The notes: generated by a model not told the origin, from the sequence alone. DNA of 51,903 nt from Chloroflexota bacterium (GCA_026710825.1 JAPOQH010000090.1:1-51903); one strand, 5' to 3'. Shown: positions 8,018-17,913, numbered from the stretch's first letter. A program made the numbers and translations.

Positions 8018-8482
8018 TCATGGGCGAATCGTGGGGGCCGACGGCGGCCTATCCAGCACACATCCACAAGACATTGCCCTTGCCCGGTAGTCCGGACCGA
8101 ACGTCGGAACGGCGACCGACATCGAGCGGTCAAACATTCTGGACACCGTGGAGGAATCCCCCGCTCCCAATTCATCGAGATTGAGGTTGGTGGTGACGAA
8201 GGTGATTAACTTCGCAGAATGGCGCTGGTCGATGATGTTGGCGATCCGTTCGTGCGCGAAATCGGTATCGCGTTGCTTGCCAAAGTCGTCCAGGATCAGA
8301 ACGTCCACATTGCACAACTTATCGACCAATTAGTAGCGCCCTTCCCGGCCTTCCGAGCGATACGCCGAGCGCAGGCTGTCGAGCAGCCGGATCGCGGTCG
8401 AGAAATAAACCAGTTTCCCCTGACCCAGCAGGCAGTATCCGGCAGTGACGGCACCGTGCGTTTTGCCCGTTCCCACCGGGCC
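8018..8482 (-). pseudogene. DnaC/IstB-like ATPase remnant
   Basis: Reading from 8482 down, one frame begins directly with a Walker A motif (GPVGTGKT, 8459-8482). It then follows the DnaC/IstB helicase-loader pattern: a YFSTAIRLLDSLR helix, a stop codon TAA (8330-8332), and after it in the same frame Walker B (DVLILDDFGK). The sensor-like VTTNLN segment and an FGPDYRAR end complete it. The N-terminal part is missing because the Walker A abuts the tail of the HTH gene. Truncation plus the internal stop make it non-functional. IstB belongs to IS21 elements and DnaC-like proteins to phages; the remnant does not decide between them. Confidence 0.7.
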
Positions 8483-8724
8483 AGCCGCGCTTCCAACGCG
8501 CCGTGGGGGATGCGCACGCCGCGGTCCCCCACCCTGATGGTCTTCAGAACGCCCTGGCGTACCTCCTTGCGCACCGTGTCCGGATGTACCTTCATGCGTG
8601 CGGCCACCTCGTCCACGGTGTAGCAGCGCAAGGGATCGTCTATGGACTGCAATTCCGCAACGTCGTCGTCACCCTGAAGGTCGCCTTCGGGCAGGCCCAG
8701 CGCCAACTCCAACGCCTTCAGCAT
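8478..8724 (-). pseudogene. Excisionase-like HTH protein, 3' truncated
   Basis: The frame from ATG (complement 8722-8724, GGAG about eight bases upstream) contains a helix-turn-helix of the excisionase/HTH_17 type: CYTVDEVAARMKVHPDTVRK followed by a wing ending IPHGALEARLARW. Right after this the sequence becomes the Walker A of the DnaC-like remnant in another frame, and the original frame runs on into nonsense to 8296. The domain itself looks complete. The same frame remains open upstream to at least about 8890, so the natural start may be earlier. This family controls excision or replication genes of mobile elements. Confidence 0.6.
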
Positions 8725-8883
8725 CTCGGTATCTCCGGCTCCGGAGCCGGCGAGGAACGCTACCAGCGCCTCAACACTCGCCCGGCACGAACTCGTGAGA
8801 TACGGACCGTGCGCTCTTCCTGAGCCAGCCAGCTCAGCACCCTCAGTCTGCCCATCGCGGCCACCTTCTCTGGCGAGCCATTG

Positions 8884-8904
8884 CCAAAACCAAATTGGTT
8901 TTGG
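8884..8904. promoter_or_regulatory. 21-nt palindrome, operator-like
   Basis: CCAAAACCAA at 8884-8893 is mirrored by TTGGTTTTGG at 8895-8904 around a single central A. It lies upstream of the HTH gene on the minus strand. A repressor operator is plausible. As RNA it would make an 8-bp stem with a five-base loop, but no T tract follows, so termination is less likely. Confidence 0.5.
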
Positions 8905-9141
8905 GGGTTTCGCCGCCTTTCAGATGGTTCGCATTATCGGGCCCGGCTATCGTCCCGGTTTACTGATAAGCCCGAGTCTAACGAAGGGTATGTGGCCGTG
9001 CCGGTTGGAGCAAGGATGAGAGGCGTGTAAATGAGGCTGCAGGGCGCTGGTGCCAATAGATTGGGACAGGTGCCGAGCTCGTCAGCGACGCCAATAGGAG
9101 GCTGAACCGCTGCCGGGTCGAATAGACCTGACGTTACGAGG

Positions 9142-10062
9142 TCACAGCAACGCCGGTGAGCCTCCCGGCCGGACGGTGCGGGGGTCGAGCAGGTCTCGCA
9201 GCCCGTCGCCCAGCAGGTTGAAACCCAGCACCGCGAGGAATATGGCGGCTCCCGGCAACAGCAGCAGGCGGGGCGCGGTTTGCAGGTGCGGCCGGGCGTC
9301 GTTCAACATCGCGCCCCACTCCGGCGTGGGCGGCTGCGCGCCCAGACCCAGGAAGCTGAGGCCGGCGATGCCCAGGATGATCCACCCCACGTCCAGGGAG
9401 GCGATGACGATGATCGGCCCGAGGATGTTGGGCGCGATGTGGCGGAGGATGATGCGCAGGTTGCCGGCTCCGGCGCCCCGCGCCGCCGTCACGTACTCCA
9501 TCTGGCGCGCTCCCAGCGTGACACCGCGAATGATGCGGGCATGGCCCACCCACCAGACCGCGCCTGCCGCCAGCAGTACGTTGAACAGGCCGGGCCCCAG
9601 CGCACCGGCCACCGCCAGCGCCAGGATCAGCGAGGGGAATGCCAGGAGCAGGTCCACCACCCCCATCAGCGCAGAGTCCAGCCAGCCCCCATGGTATCCG
9701 GACAGCATCCCCACCGTCAGAGCGATGGTCATGCTGAGAGCCAGGGTGACGGCGGCGGCCAGCAGGGTCATGCGGGCCCCGTGAATGACCCGGCTGAAGG
9801 TGTCGCGGCCCAGATGGTCGGTGCCCAGGATGTGTTCGGTGGACGGCGGGAGCAACCGGTCGGGCAGGTCGATTTCGGTGGGATCATCCAGCGGGAGCCA
9901 CGGGGCCAACACCCCCGCCAGCAACAGCGACACCACCAGGAACAGCCCCAACGCGGTTCCCGGTTCCCGCAGCAGGGCGATCCATCGCAGTCGGCTGCGG
10001 GAACCACCGGCGACGGATGTGACGGGGACACGTCCTCCGGAGCGCTGCGCCCCAAACGCCAT
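9142..10062 (-). CDS. ABC transporter permease, DppC/NikC type
   Basis: The 306-residue inner-membrane protein has an N-terminal helix (about 35-55), a periplasmic loop with the DppC-type ILGTDHLGRDTFSRV segment (about 77-91), and five further helices. The cytoplasmic EAA loop that contacts the ATPase is clear (EYVTAARGAGAGNLRIILRH, about 192-211). It ends with the usual GDGLRDLLDPR. It is the third gene of the riboswitch-controlled operon, six bases after the preceding permease. With that permease it would form the channel for the substrate held by the 11059-12795 binding protein. No ATPase gene follows: the next 230 bases downstream hold no gene. Confidence 0.9.
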   Translation of the reverse strand: MAFGAQRSGGRVPVTSVAGGSRSRLRWIALLREPGTALGLFLVVSLLLAGVLAPWLPLDDPTEIDLPDRLLPPSTEHILGTDHLGRDTFSRVIHGARMTLLAAAVTLALSMTIALTVGMLSGYHGGWLDSALMGVVDLLLAFPSLILALAVAGALGPGLFNVLLAAGAVWWVGHARIIRGVTLGARQMEYVTAARGAGAGNLRIILRHIAPNILGPIIVIASLDVGWIILGIAGLSFLGLGAQPPTPEWGAMLNDARPHLQTAPRLLLLPGAAIFLAVLGFNLLGDGLRDLLDPRTVRPGGSPALL

Positions 10063-10068
10063 CGGCCG

Positions 10069-11016
10069 CTACATCCTGTCCCGACTGAAGCGCAGGCGCG
10101 GGTCAGCGATGCGCAGGGCAACGTCGGCCGCCAGGTTGACCAGCAGCACCACCACCGCAATGTAGGTCACGAACCCCTGCACCACGGGGTAGTCTCGAGT
10201 CAGGGCCGCGCCCACCATCAGCTGACCCAAACCGGGCCAGGTGAATATGGTCTCCACGATGACGGCGCCGCTGAGCAGATAGCCGAGGTTGACCCCGGTG
10301 GCCCCGATAGCCGGCAGCATCGCGTTGCGCAAGGCATGCCGGAAGGCAACGGTTTGTTCAGCCAGTCCCTTGGCCCGCGCCGTCCGGATGTAATCCTGTC
10401 CCAGTGTTTCGAGCATGCTGGCCCGTATCAGCCGCATCAGTTGAGCCATCGGAGCCAGGGAGAGTGCGAAGGCCGGCAGCACGACCTGCGCAGCCGATCC
10501 GTAGCCGAGGGCTGGCAACCACGACAGTTTCACCGCGAACAGGATGATCAACCCGTAGGCCAGGGCGTACGAAGGAACCGCCGCGCCCACCAGCGCCGCC
10601 AGTCGCGCGATTGCGTCCACCGGGCCGCCGCGTCGCCGGGCCGACAGGATTCCCACGGGCACAGCGACCAGCAACGCCAGGGCCAGGGCGGCCGCCGTGA
10701 GCAGCGCCGTGGGGACGGTGCGGCTGGCGAGTTGACCGGCAACTGGCTGTTCGGTGACGTAGGATCGCCCCATATCGCCCGCCAGGGCTTGCGACACCCA
10801 GAGAACGTATTGCACTGGTAAAGGAGCGTCCAGGCCCAGCTCAATGCGCATGGCCGACACCTCCGCCTGGCTGGGCAATTGGGCCGGGTTGCGCTGGCGC
10901 AGGACGATTTCGGCGGGATCGCCCGGCGCCAGGTTCAGCAGCGCGAAGCTGGCCGCCGAGATGCCCAGGAGCAGCAGCGGCAGCGTGACCAACCTTCGTA
11001 TCAGGTATGCTCCCAC
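10069..11016 (-). CDS. ABC transporter permease, DppB/NikB type
   Basis: This 315-residue protein uses a GTG start. Helix one lies at about 9-29. The conserved PGDPAEIV segment and LGLDAPLPVQY region identify the DppB/NikB family, and five more helices follow. The EAA loop is DYIRTARAKGLAEQTVAFRH (about 198-217). It ends ADPRLRF as family members do. It lies 42 bases after the binding-protein gene and six bases before the second permease, so all three share one transcript. The permease is complete, which argues that the operon is still used despite its decayed surroundings. Confidence 0.9.
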   Translation of the reverse strand: MGAYLIRRLVTLPLLLLGISAASFALLNLAPGDPAEIVLRQRNPAQLPSQAEVSAMRIELGLDAPLPVQYVLWVSQALAGDMGRSYVTEQPVAGQLASRTVPTALLTAAALALALLVAVPVGILSARRRGGPVDAIARLAALVGAAVPSYALAYGLIILFAVKLSWLPALGYGSAAQVVLPAFALSLAPMAQLMRLIRASMLETLGQDYIRTARAKGLAEQTVAFRHALRNAMLPAIGATGVNLGYLLSGAVIVETIFTWPGLGQLMVGAALTRDYPVVQGFVTYIAVVVLLVNLAADVALRIADPRLRFSRDRM

Positions 11017-11058
11017 CCTGGGGAACCTATACCTGAACTCGTTATCCCACTACCTCGC

Positions 11059-12795
11059 CTACTCGCTCAGTCCAACTCTGTGGTTGAAGAAATAGTGGGA
11101 GGTTGGATGGGCCTCGAAATCGGTGACCCGGTCACTGACGCCGTACACCATATTCACATGCGCCACCGGCAAGAATGCGGTTTCTTCCGTGACCACCGCC
11201 AGAGCCTCGCAGGCTATCTCCTTTCGACCCCCCAGGTCGGCCACGGATGTGGAGGGGGTGATTATGTCCACCAGGCGGGAAGCGTCGTAGTGCCCATAAT
11301 TGTTGGTCCCGCTGCCGCTGGCGTCGCCCCTCAACCCGGCGAACTTGCTGATGTTGAACACCGGGTCTCCCCCGCCTTGCACGACAGTGTTGTACCAGCC
11401 GAAGAGATCCCATGCCGGCTCCTTGACCACCGACCATTCTGTTATGAGCACCTCGACCTTGATGCCCACATCAGCGAGCATGGCCTGGGCCGTCTCGGCC
11501 ATAATGGGCAGCTGGAACCGCTCGGGATAGCCGCCGATGACTATCTCCAGAGGTTGACCTTCCTTGTCCAGGATTCCATCGCCGTCGCTATCGGTGTAGC
11601 CGGCCTGCGCCAGCAAATTTCGCGCCGCGTCAGGATCGAAACCCGGCGCGTTCACGCCGGGACACGCCACCAGCTCTTCCGGAAGCAGGAGCTCAGCGAA
11701 GGACCCGGATCCGGGAGGAGCTACCAAACCGGCGATGCTCTCCCGGTCAATGGCGTGGGCCACCGCTCTGCGCACCAGCGGGTCGGCCAGGATGCCGCGC
11801 TCGAAATTCACCCACCAGAGGACTAGCGAGGTGCCGATCCCGGATGTCTCGGTATGTGTCCCCTGGTGGGCGTTGATCGCCTGGGCTCCAGCTGGTGATA
11901 CGTTGACGGCAACGTCGATGTCCCCAGCTTGCAGGGCCAACTCCCGGCTGTTGGTGTCGGGAATGGCGACGTGCTCGATGCCGGCCAGCGGAGGTGTTCC
12001 GCCCCAGTAGTCGTCATTGGCTACGCTGTTAAGATGTTTCTTTGGAGTGTACTCGGTGGGGATATACGGGCCGGTAAGGGCTCCGGCAACGATGAAATTG
12101 CCCTCTCCGGCTGTGTAGGCCGCCGCCGCATCGGTGATGGCGAGGGCCGGCAAGATCAACAGGCCCGGCAGGGTAGGCTGCGGTACCGTCGTTGTGATGG
12201 TGATGGTTTGCGCGTCCTCGACCGTTATCGTGTCAACGGTCAATGTATCTCCCGCCGCCGGCGACAATCGGATAGCCCGCTCCAGGGAAGCCTTCACCGC
12301 TTGCGCATCCATCACGTTCCCGTTGTGGAACTTGACGCCTTCCCTGATTCCTATCCTCCAGACCAAGGGGGCTACTTGTGTGGCCTCCGTCGCCAGCCAC
12401 GGTTCGGGACTCAGGGTGGTTCCTGAGAGTCGGAACAAGGTCTCCGACATTGCCGATTGGGTGGCGACGTAGCCGCCCTCCACCGGATCCAGGGGGCTGT
12501 CCAGCCAGATGACGCCCGCTTTCAGCGTGGGCCGATCCCGAACGGCTGCAGCCGGCGGCTCCGCCGGTTGCTGCGTGGGGGATGATGACTCCACACGCTG
12601 AACCGGAATGGCGGTCGTAACCGCTTGCTGAGGAATGGCAGCCGCCGGGGCGGTTGCCTCGGGCGCGCTGCCAGCCGCCGGCGGGGCCGTCTCGCTGTTC
12701 GCGGCGGGAGACCCGCAGGCCACCGCCAACAGGAACATCAGGCCCAGGCCCAACGGCAATGCAATTCTTAAACTCTTCGACAGTATGTTAGGCAT
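11059..12795 (-). CDS. Family-5 ABC solute-binding lipoprotein (NikA/DppA-like), B12-riboswitch controlled
   Basis: The start at ATG 12795 has GGAGG seven bases upstream and gives a clean lipoprotein signal with lipobox AVAC (Cys27). An Ala/Pro-rich tether spans about 30-80. The SBP family-5 fold follows, with its usual markers: a WRIGIREGVKFHNGN segment, LVRRAVAHAIDRE, and the DPDAARNLLAQAGYTD helix. It lies downstream of a cobalamin riboswitch and terminator (12904-13221), so its transcription should fall when cobalamin is plentiful. Family-5 proteins bind peptides, nickel chelates, sugars or haem. The riboswitch makes cobalt, a cobalt chelate or a corrinoid the likely ligand here; that is inference. 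Two permeases follow; ATPases are absent. Confidence 0.9.
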   Translation of the reverse strand: MPNILSKSLRIALPLGLGLMFLLAVACGSPAANSETAPPAAGSAPEATAPAAAIPQQAVTTAIPVQRVESSSPTQQPAEPPAAAVRDRPTLKAGVIWLDSPLDPVEGGYVATQSAMSETLFRLSGTTLSPEPWLATEATQVAPLVWRIGIREGVKFHNGNVMDAQAVKASLERAIRLSPAAGDTLTVDTITVEDAQTITITTTVPQPTLPGLLILPALAITDAAAAYTAGEGNFIVAGALTGPYIPTEYTPKKHLNSVANDDYWGGTPPLAGIEHVAIPDTNSRELALQAGDIDVAVNVSPAGAQAINAHQGTHTETSGIGTSLVLWWVNFERGILADPLVRRAVAHAIDRESIAGLVAPPGSGSFAELLLPEELVACPGVNAPGFDPDAARNLLAQAGYTDSDGDGILDKEGQPLEIVIGGYPERFQLPIMAETAQAMLADVGIKVEVLITEWSVVKEPAWDLFGWYNTVVQGGGDPVFNISKFAGLRGDASGSGTNNYGHYDASRLVDIITPSTSVADLGGRKEIACEALAVVTEETAFLPVAHVNMVYGVSDRVTDFEAHPTSHYFFNHRVGLSE

Positions 12796-12903
12796 CTTTG
12801 TCCTCCAGGACGTCCTTTGGTCAACCCGATGAACACCACCGCTCAAGCGAGTTCCAACTTCGCAGGATCAGCGGCGCGGGGGAGCTGTCCGAGTTAGGGC
12901 AGC

Positions 12904-12934
12904 AAAAAACCCCGTCCGCACTGGGTGAACGGGG
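12904..12934 (-). terminator. Intrinsic terminator of the cobalamin riboswitch
   Basis: On the minus strand, stem CCCCGT/ACGGGG is closed by a 13-base loop and is followed directly by six U (complement of 12904-12909). It sits between the aptamer (ending near 13021) and the binding-protein start at 12795. This is the arrangement expected of transcriptional attenuation, in which ligand-bound aptamer allows this hairpin to form. Confidence 0.85.
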
Positions 12935-13020
12935 CTCGTTTCCGGGCGTCCTGTTGGACTGTTGCGGATTCGCAACTTGCCAACAGGTCTGCTTCACTCG
13001 TTCCGCGAAGTGCAGCTAGA

Positions 13021-13221
13021 GTACCCCTGATGGCAGGCTTCCTGGCTGATGGCTTATAGCGACGCGTCTTCACCTTCCCATCCGCTGGGGCGGACAGTGG
13101 TTTTTCATCGACATCCTTTCAGGCAGGATGCCGCAAGAAGCGCGTCTCGCCAATTACAGTGGCGCGACCGCACCGGATTTTCACCGGATTTCCTTTTGTC
13201 CCGGGCTATCCGACCGAGTAC
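13021..13221 (-). promoter_or_regulatory. Cobalamin riboswitch aptamer
   Basis: Read on the minus strand, the element has the diagnostic cobalamin-aptamer pieces in order: closing stem GTACTC (13216-13221) paired to GGGTAC (13021-13026), then the core GGAAATCCGGTGAAAATCCGG (13171-13192), then GCGCCACTGTAA. A GAAG segment and the B12 box CAGCCAGGAAGCCTGCC (13032-13048) follow. Length, order and spacing match the family. It binds adenosyl- or methylcobalamin, and binding turns the downstream genes off. It is followed by an intrinsic terminator and a three-gene transport operon. Confidence 0.95.
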
Positions 13222-13298
13222 CAACTGGCGTCGGCAAAAGATCGGAGTGACGGGCCACCAAAAGGGGTTGGTTGGGATGTTCAGTTGTTAACGGTCAT

Positions 13299-13327
13299 AA
13301 ATTAGCACGACGATCTCAGGCAGTCAA
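13299..13327 (-). promoter_or_regulatory. Sigma-70 type promoter for the riboswitch operon
   Basis: On the minus strand, TTGACT (13322-13327) and TAATTT (13299-13304) are separated by exactly 17 bases. Transcription would begin about 70 bases before the aptamer. The match is strong in an otherwise GC-rich window. Confidence 0.65.
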
Positions 13328-13445
13328 CCTTGCGGATCCAACACAACGGCGTTGCTGAGCGGAGTGTGAGAGTGCCCGGCGGGGCCCAACGCGTTGCGGT
13401 AGCGGTCGTACCTACACCATCTAGACAAAGCGCTTCAACGTCACA

Positions 13446-14087
13446 ATGACGTGGAAATCAACAAAACGATTTCGGCTGCCAATATGGCGGCTGCAAGTGG
13501 GAGAACTCCCGACCCGCTTCGGCAACTGGCATACCGTCTACACCAGGCTGAACCGCTGGTCGAAGAATGGAGTGCTCGACCGGGTGTTTGAACACCTGCA
13601 GCGGGAACAGATCGTGCGCATCAAGGTGGAAGCGGTGGCGTTGGACAGCATGTGCATCCCGACGGTACGGGCGCGCCCCAAAAGGCGGGCCTCAATCCAT
13701 CGGCAAGTCCCGAGGTGGCTGGACCACCAAGATTCATACGGTTGCCGCGAATGCTCGAACTGCCGCAACCTTCTCGCTCCCTCAGGGACAGGCCCACGAT
13801 GCACCGGAAGGCCGTAAGCTACTGACCCGTCTTGGAACGCAACCCCCGGGACAGCACTTGTTGATGGACCGCGCCTACGAAGGCAATTGGACGCGTCAAC
13901 TGGCCCTGGACCTGGAGTTCGTGCCGGTGGTTCCGCCGTTGAGCACCCGTGTCCATCCATGGGTCTATGACCGGGAGATTTACAAGCGACGGCATGAGAT
14001 CGAGCGGCTATTCCGCAAGCTGAAGGGATTCCTCCGCATATTCTCCCGCTTCGAGAAGCTCGACTCATCGATGCCTTACTGTAGTGT
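13446..14087 (+). mobile_element. IS5-type transposase remnant
   Basis: The first frame (from 13446) reads into the IS5-family pattern WHTVYTRLNRWSKNGVLDRVF and the first catalytic aspartate region (VALDSMCI). Near 13680 the coding moves by one base to another frame. That frame reads GKSRGGWTTKIH, the second aspartate (LLMDRAYEG) and the glutamate helix (KRRHEIERLFRKLKGF). The protein then breaks off after FSRFEKLD at about 14065, and unrelated sequence follows. The N-terminal residues do not match the family either. The element therefore has a frameshift and loss at both ends. No clear terminal inverted repeats were found. Its 3' side is fused to an hsdM stub. Confidence 0.75.
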
Positions 14088-14096
14088 GAACAGCCC

Positions 14097-14237
14097 CTAG
14101 TCGAACCGGTCCGACAGCCGCTTCAGGAACAGCATCGAGAAGATGTAGTTTTTGTAATCGGTGGAGTTGATCTGGCCCCGCAGGATGTCGGCGGCCTGCC
14201 AGAGTTTGGATTGCAGTTCCTGGCTGGCGAGTGGCAT
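14097..14237 (-). pseudogene. hsdM: hsdM stub (type I DNA methylase N-terminus)
   Basis: A well-formed start (ATG with complement 14235-14237, GGGAGAA upstream) is followed by the N-terminal helices of type I restriction methylases: SKLWQAADILRGQI, then DYKNYIFSMLFLKRLSD. After 46 codons the frame ends at the IS5 junction. The full protein would be about 500 residues, with the NPPF catalytic site further on; none of that remains. No hsdS or hsdR is visible. The stub shows that a type I restriction-modification locus once stood here and was lost through the IS-associated rearrangement. Confidence 0.75.
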
Positions 14238-14803
14238 GGATTTCTCCCTGAATTGCCCGGCCGGGCTGGAGTCCTGTCGTGCAAACACGCGACTGGGAGT
14301 ATTGCCAAGCTGCAGTCCATCTGTCAATCGCGCGCTGCTCCTCTGGAAGTCGTTGGGACAAAGCGTCCAGGGATTCACGGTCTATCGCCGTGCATCTGCT
14401 GTTCCCCGGCCAATGCGGGGTGCGTCATTTAGGAAGTTGGAACGATTTTTCAACGACCTGAGCCCGCGACGTTTTCTCCATCACCATTGGCGACACCTGA
14501 CTATCCAGACGAAACTGACATCGCACCATTTGAAACTGGACGGTGGTGTAATAGTGCCCGATACCTTGATCGGCCGTCTTCAACGAGCCAAAGTCCAACG
14601 AGCCAGCGCGTTGACCCGAATTTATACCCCTGTAGGGTCCGAAACTTTTTGCAAAGGACTGCGTACGCTGGGATCTGATCGGGTCGGTTTTGGCCCGAAA
14701 AACGGCTTTGCCGCCATTAATGGCGGCAAGATGGCGGCATTTCTGCCGCCGCAACGCTTATTGATACCCCTTCCAAACGCGGGATTAAAGGCTATTGAGA
14801 AAG
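14238..14803. other. Gene-free stretch between hsdM stub and tRNA-Phe
   Basis: No convincing gene is seen in these 566 bases. A 109-codon open frame on the minus strand (14425-14754) lacks a ribosome binding site and protein-like composition. The stretch holds the inverted-repeat pair at 14708-14750. Since it adjoins the 3' end of tRNA-Phe, it is where attachment sequences of an integrated element would lie. No copy of the tRNA 3' end was found in it. Confidence 0.5.
14708..14750. repeat. Adjacent palindrome and hairpin (GGCGGCA units)
   Basis: A perfect 22-nt palindrome (arm TTGCCGCCATT) at 14708-14729 is followed three bases later by a 7-bp hairpin: GGCGGCA (14733-14739), loop TTTC, TGCCGCC (14744-14750). 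The motif GGCGGCA thus occurs three times with its complement. The site lies 54 bases from the 3' end of tRNA-Phe. It could be a recombinase or repressor site, or a terminator pair. Confidence 0.6.
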
Positions 14804-14880
14804 TGGTGCCGAGGGGCGGATTCGAACCACCGACACCGGCATTTTCAGTGCCGTGCTCTACCAGGCTGAGCTACCTCGGC
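14804..14880 (-). tRNA. tRNA-Phe (GAA)
   Basis: The cloverleaf is complete: acceptor GCCGAGG/CCTCGGC, D arm GCTC/GAGC with a GCCTGGTA loop, anticodon stem CGGCA/TGCCG around CTGAAAA (anticodon GAA), and T arm GGTGG/CCGCC with TTCGAAT. The discriminator is A and CCA is encoded (complement of 14804-14806). A strong promoter lies just upstream (14893-14921). Its 3' end faces the accessory region, a typical integration target for tyrosine recombinases. Confidence 0.97.
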
Positions 14881-14892
14881 TTGAGGACTTTA

Positions 14893-14921
14893 ATCATATG
14901 CACCAAGCCGTACAGTGTCAA
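14893..14921 (-). promoter_or_regulatory. Promoter of tRNA-Phe
   Basis: On the minus strand TTGACA (14916-14921) and TATGAT (14893-14898) are separated by 17 bases, near consensus, with the -10 box twelve bases before the tRNA. It gives a local standard for sigma-70-type promoters in this genome. Confidence 0.8.
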
Positions 14922-15077
14922 TCAAACCGTTGCCCCGAGAACCACCAAAAGCGGGTAGCATCGACCGCTGCCGCCAACCAACCCATGCGCCGCCCAATCC
15001 GTCTTGCCAACGACACCGTGTTATCATCCGTGGATACCATACAATGGGGACCTATCAACGCCAACTCCGGATATAAC

Positions 15078-16685
<1,608 letters not shown>

Positions 16686-16730
16686 ATTCAGCATTCATAC
16701 TGACTTTGACCCAACATATCGGATTTGCAA

Positions 16731-17906
16731 ATGTTAACCCGGCGATGGCTCTCCCTATTAGTTGTGACTGCGCTGACGGCTTGCGCTATCCTGGCCTGCG
16801 GAAGCAGTGCTGACACTGATCAGCCCACCCCTTACCGCATCGGCGTAATGGAATCTCTGACTGGCGTCGGCGAGACCTACGGCACGGTTGCCAGCCAGGC
16901 CAAGCAGATGGCCGCAGACGAGATTAACGCCGCCGGAGGCATCAACGGACGTCCGCTCCAGTTGGTCGTTGAGGACTCGCAATGCAGCGCCCAGGGCGCG
17001 GTCGCGGCCTACACCAAGCTGACCGACGTTGACGGCGTGAGAATCATCCTGGGTACCTCGTGCAGTAGCGCCATGCTCGGCGCTGCCCCGCTCGCTGAAG
17101 CGGACGGCGTGATCCTCTTCTCGGGCCTCGCCAGCAACTCCGACATCGCCAAGGCGGGCGATTACATCTTCAGAACCCAGATCAGCGATATCCAGGTGGG
17201 CATCGACACCGGCAACCTGCTGTGGGCAGACGGGATACGCAGCCTCGCCACCATCACGGAATCCACCGACTACGCCGAGGGCGTCCGTCGAACTTCCGTG
17301 GCCCAGTTCGAAAAACGCGGCGGCGAGGTGGTGGCCGAGGAATATTACGCCTCCGACATCACCGACTTCCGTACCCAACTCAGCAAGCTTTTCGACGCCG
17401 ATCCGGATGCGCTGCACCTGGCGCCGCAGTCCGAGTTCGCCGCCGGCACCATCATCAAGCAGGCCCGGGAGTTGGGATACTCTGGCCCCATCTACGCCGA
17501 GACGGTCTCGGTCGGCACCACCGCCCTGGAAATAGCCGGCGACGACGCCGCGGAAATGAAAGCCATCACCGCCGACCTGGACCCCGATAATGCGAAAGCT
17601 CAGGAGGTCCTGGGCAATTTTCGGGAGCGTTACGACTACATCACCCTGCCGTGGCACCTTGGCTCAGCCTATGACGACGTGTATATCGCCGCCGAGTGCC
17701 TGAAAATTACCGGTGACGATCAGGACGCGGATGGTTTCCGAGACTGCATGTACGGCATCACCTGGAGCGGCGCCATCGGCAACAACTACAGTTTCGACGC
17801 CGACGGGGAGGTCGTCGGCCTGTCCAGGCTGGTGGTTGAGGTGCTGCCCGTCGCCGAGCAGGAAGGCGACCGGAAATACCGGGTACTGGGGCCGGCGCCC
17901 AAATAG
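16731..17906 (+). CDS. Branched-chain amino-acid type ABC binding lipoprotein
   Basis: ATG 16731 gives a lipoprotein signal with lipobox ILAC (Cys23); a TTG two codons earlier is possible. The mature part is the Peripla_BP_6 (LivJ/amide-urea) fold: YRIGVMESLTGVG, then AADEINAAGGINGRPLQLVVEDSQ (read in two segments), and the IILGTSCSSAMLGAAP ligand-site loop. Length, 391 residues, is typical. It would capture leucine, another branched amino acid or an amide outside the cell. It lies between the two carboxylase subunits (gaps of 45 and 7 bases). Its LivH, LivM, LivG and LivF partners are not in the window. Confidence 0.85.
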   Translation: MLTRRWLSLLVVTALTACAILACGSSADTDQPTPYRIGVMESLTGVGETYGTVASQAKQMAADEINAAGGINGRPLQLVVEDSQCSAQGAVAAYTKLTDVDGVRIILGTSCSSAMLGAAPLAEADGVILFSGLASNSDIAKAGDYIFRTQISDIQVGIDTGNLLWADGIRSLATITESTDYAEGVRRTSVAQFEKRGGEVVAEEYYASDITDFRTQLSKLFDADPDALHLAPQSEFAAGTIIKQARELGYSGPIYAETVSVGTTALEIAGDDAAEMKAITADLDPDNAKAQEVLGNFRERYDYITLPWHLGSAYDDVYIAAECLKITGDDQDADGFRDCMYGITWSGAIGNNYSFDADGEVVGLSRLVVEVLPVAEQEGDRKYRVLGPAPK

Positions 17907-17913
17907 CAGGCCT

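Noticed and set aside
9280..10821. 513-codon plus-strand open frame
   Set aside because: It is opposite two permeases with clear family motifs; its composition (Gln, His, Arg) is that of a complementary strand of membrane genes.
14425..14754. 109-codon minus-strand open frame
   Set aside because: Begins inside the GGCGGCA inverted repeats, has no ribosome binding site and no protein-like pattern.
14161..14958. 265-codon plus-strand open frame
   Set aside because: It runs antisense through tRNA-Phe; the [12 protein letters not shown] segment is the translated complement of the tRNA T arm. No ribosome binding site.
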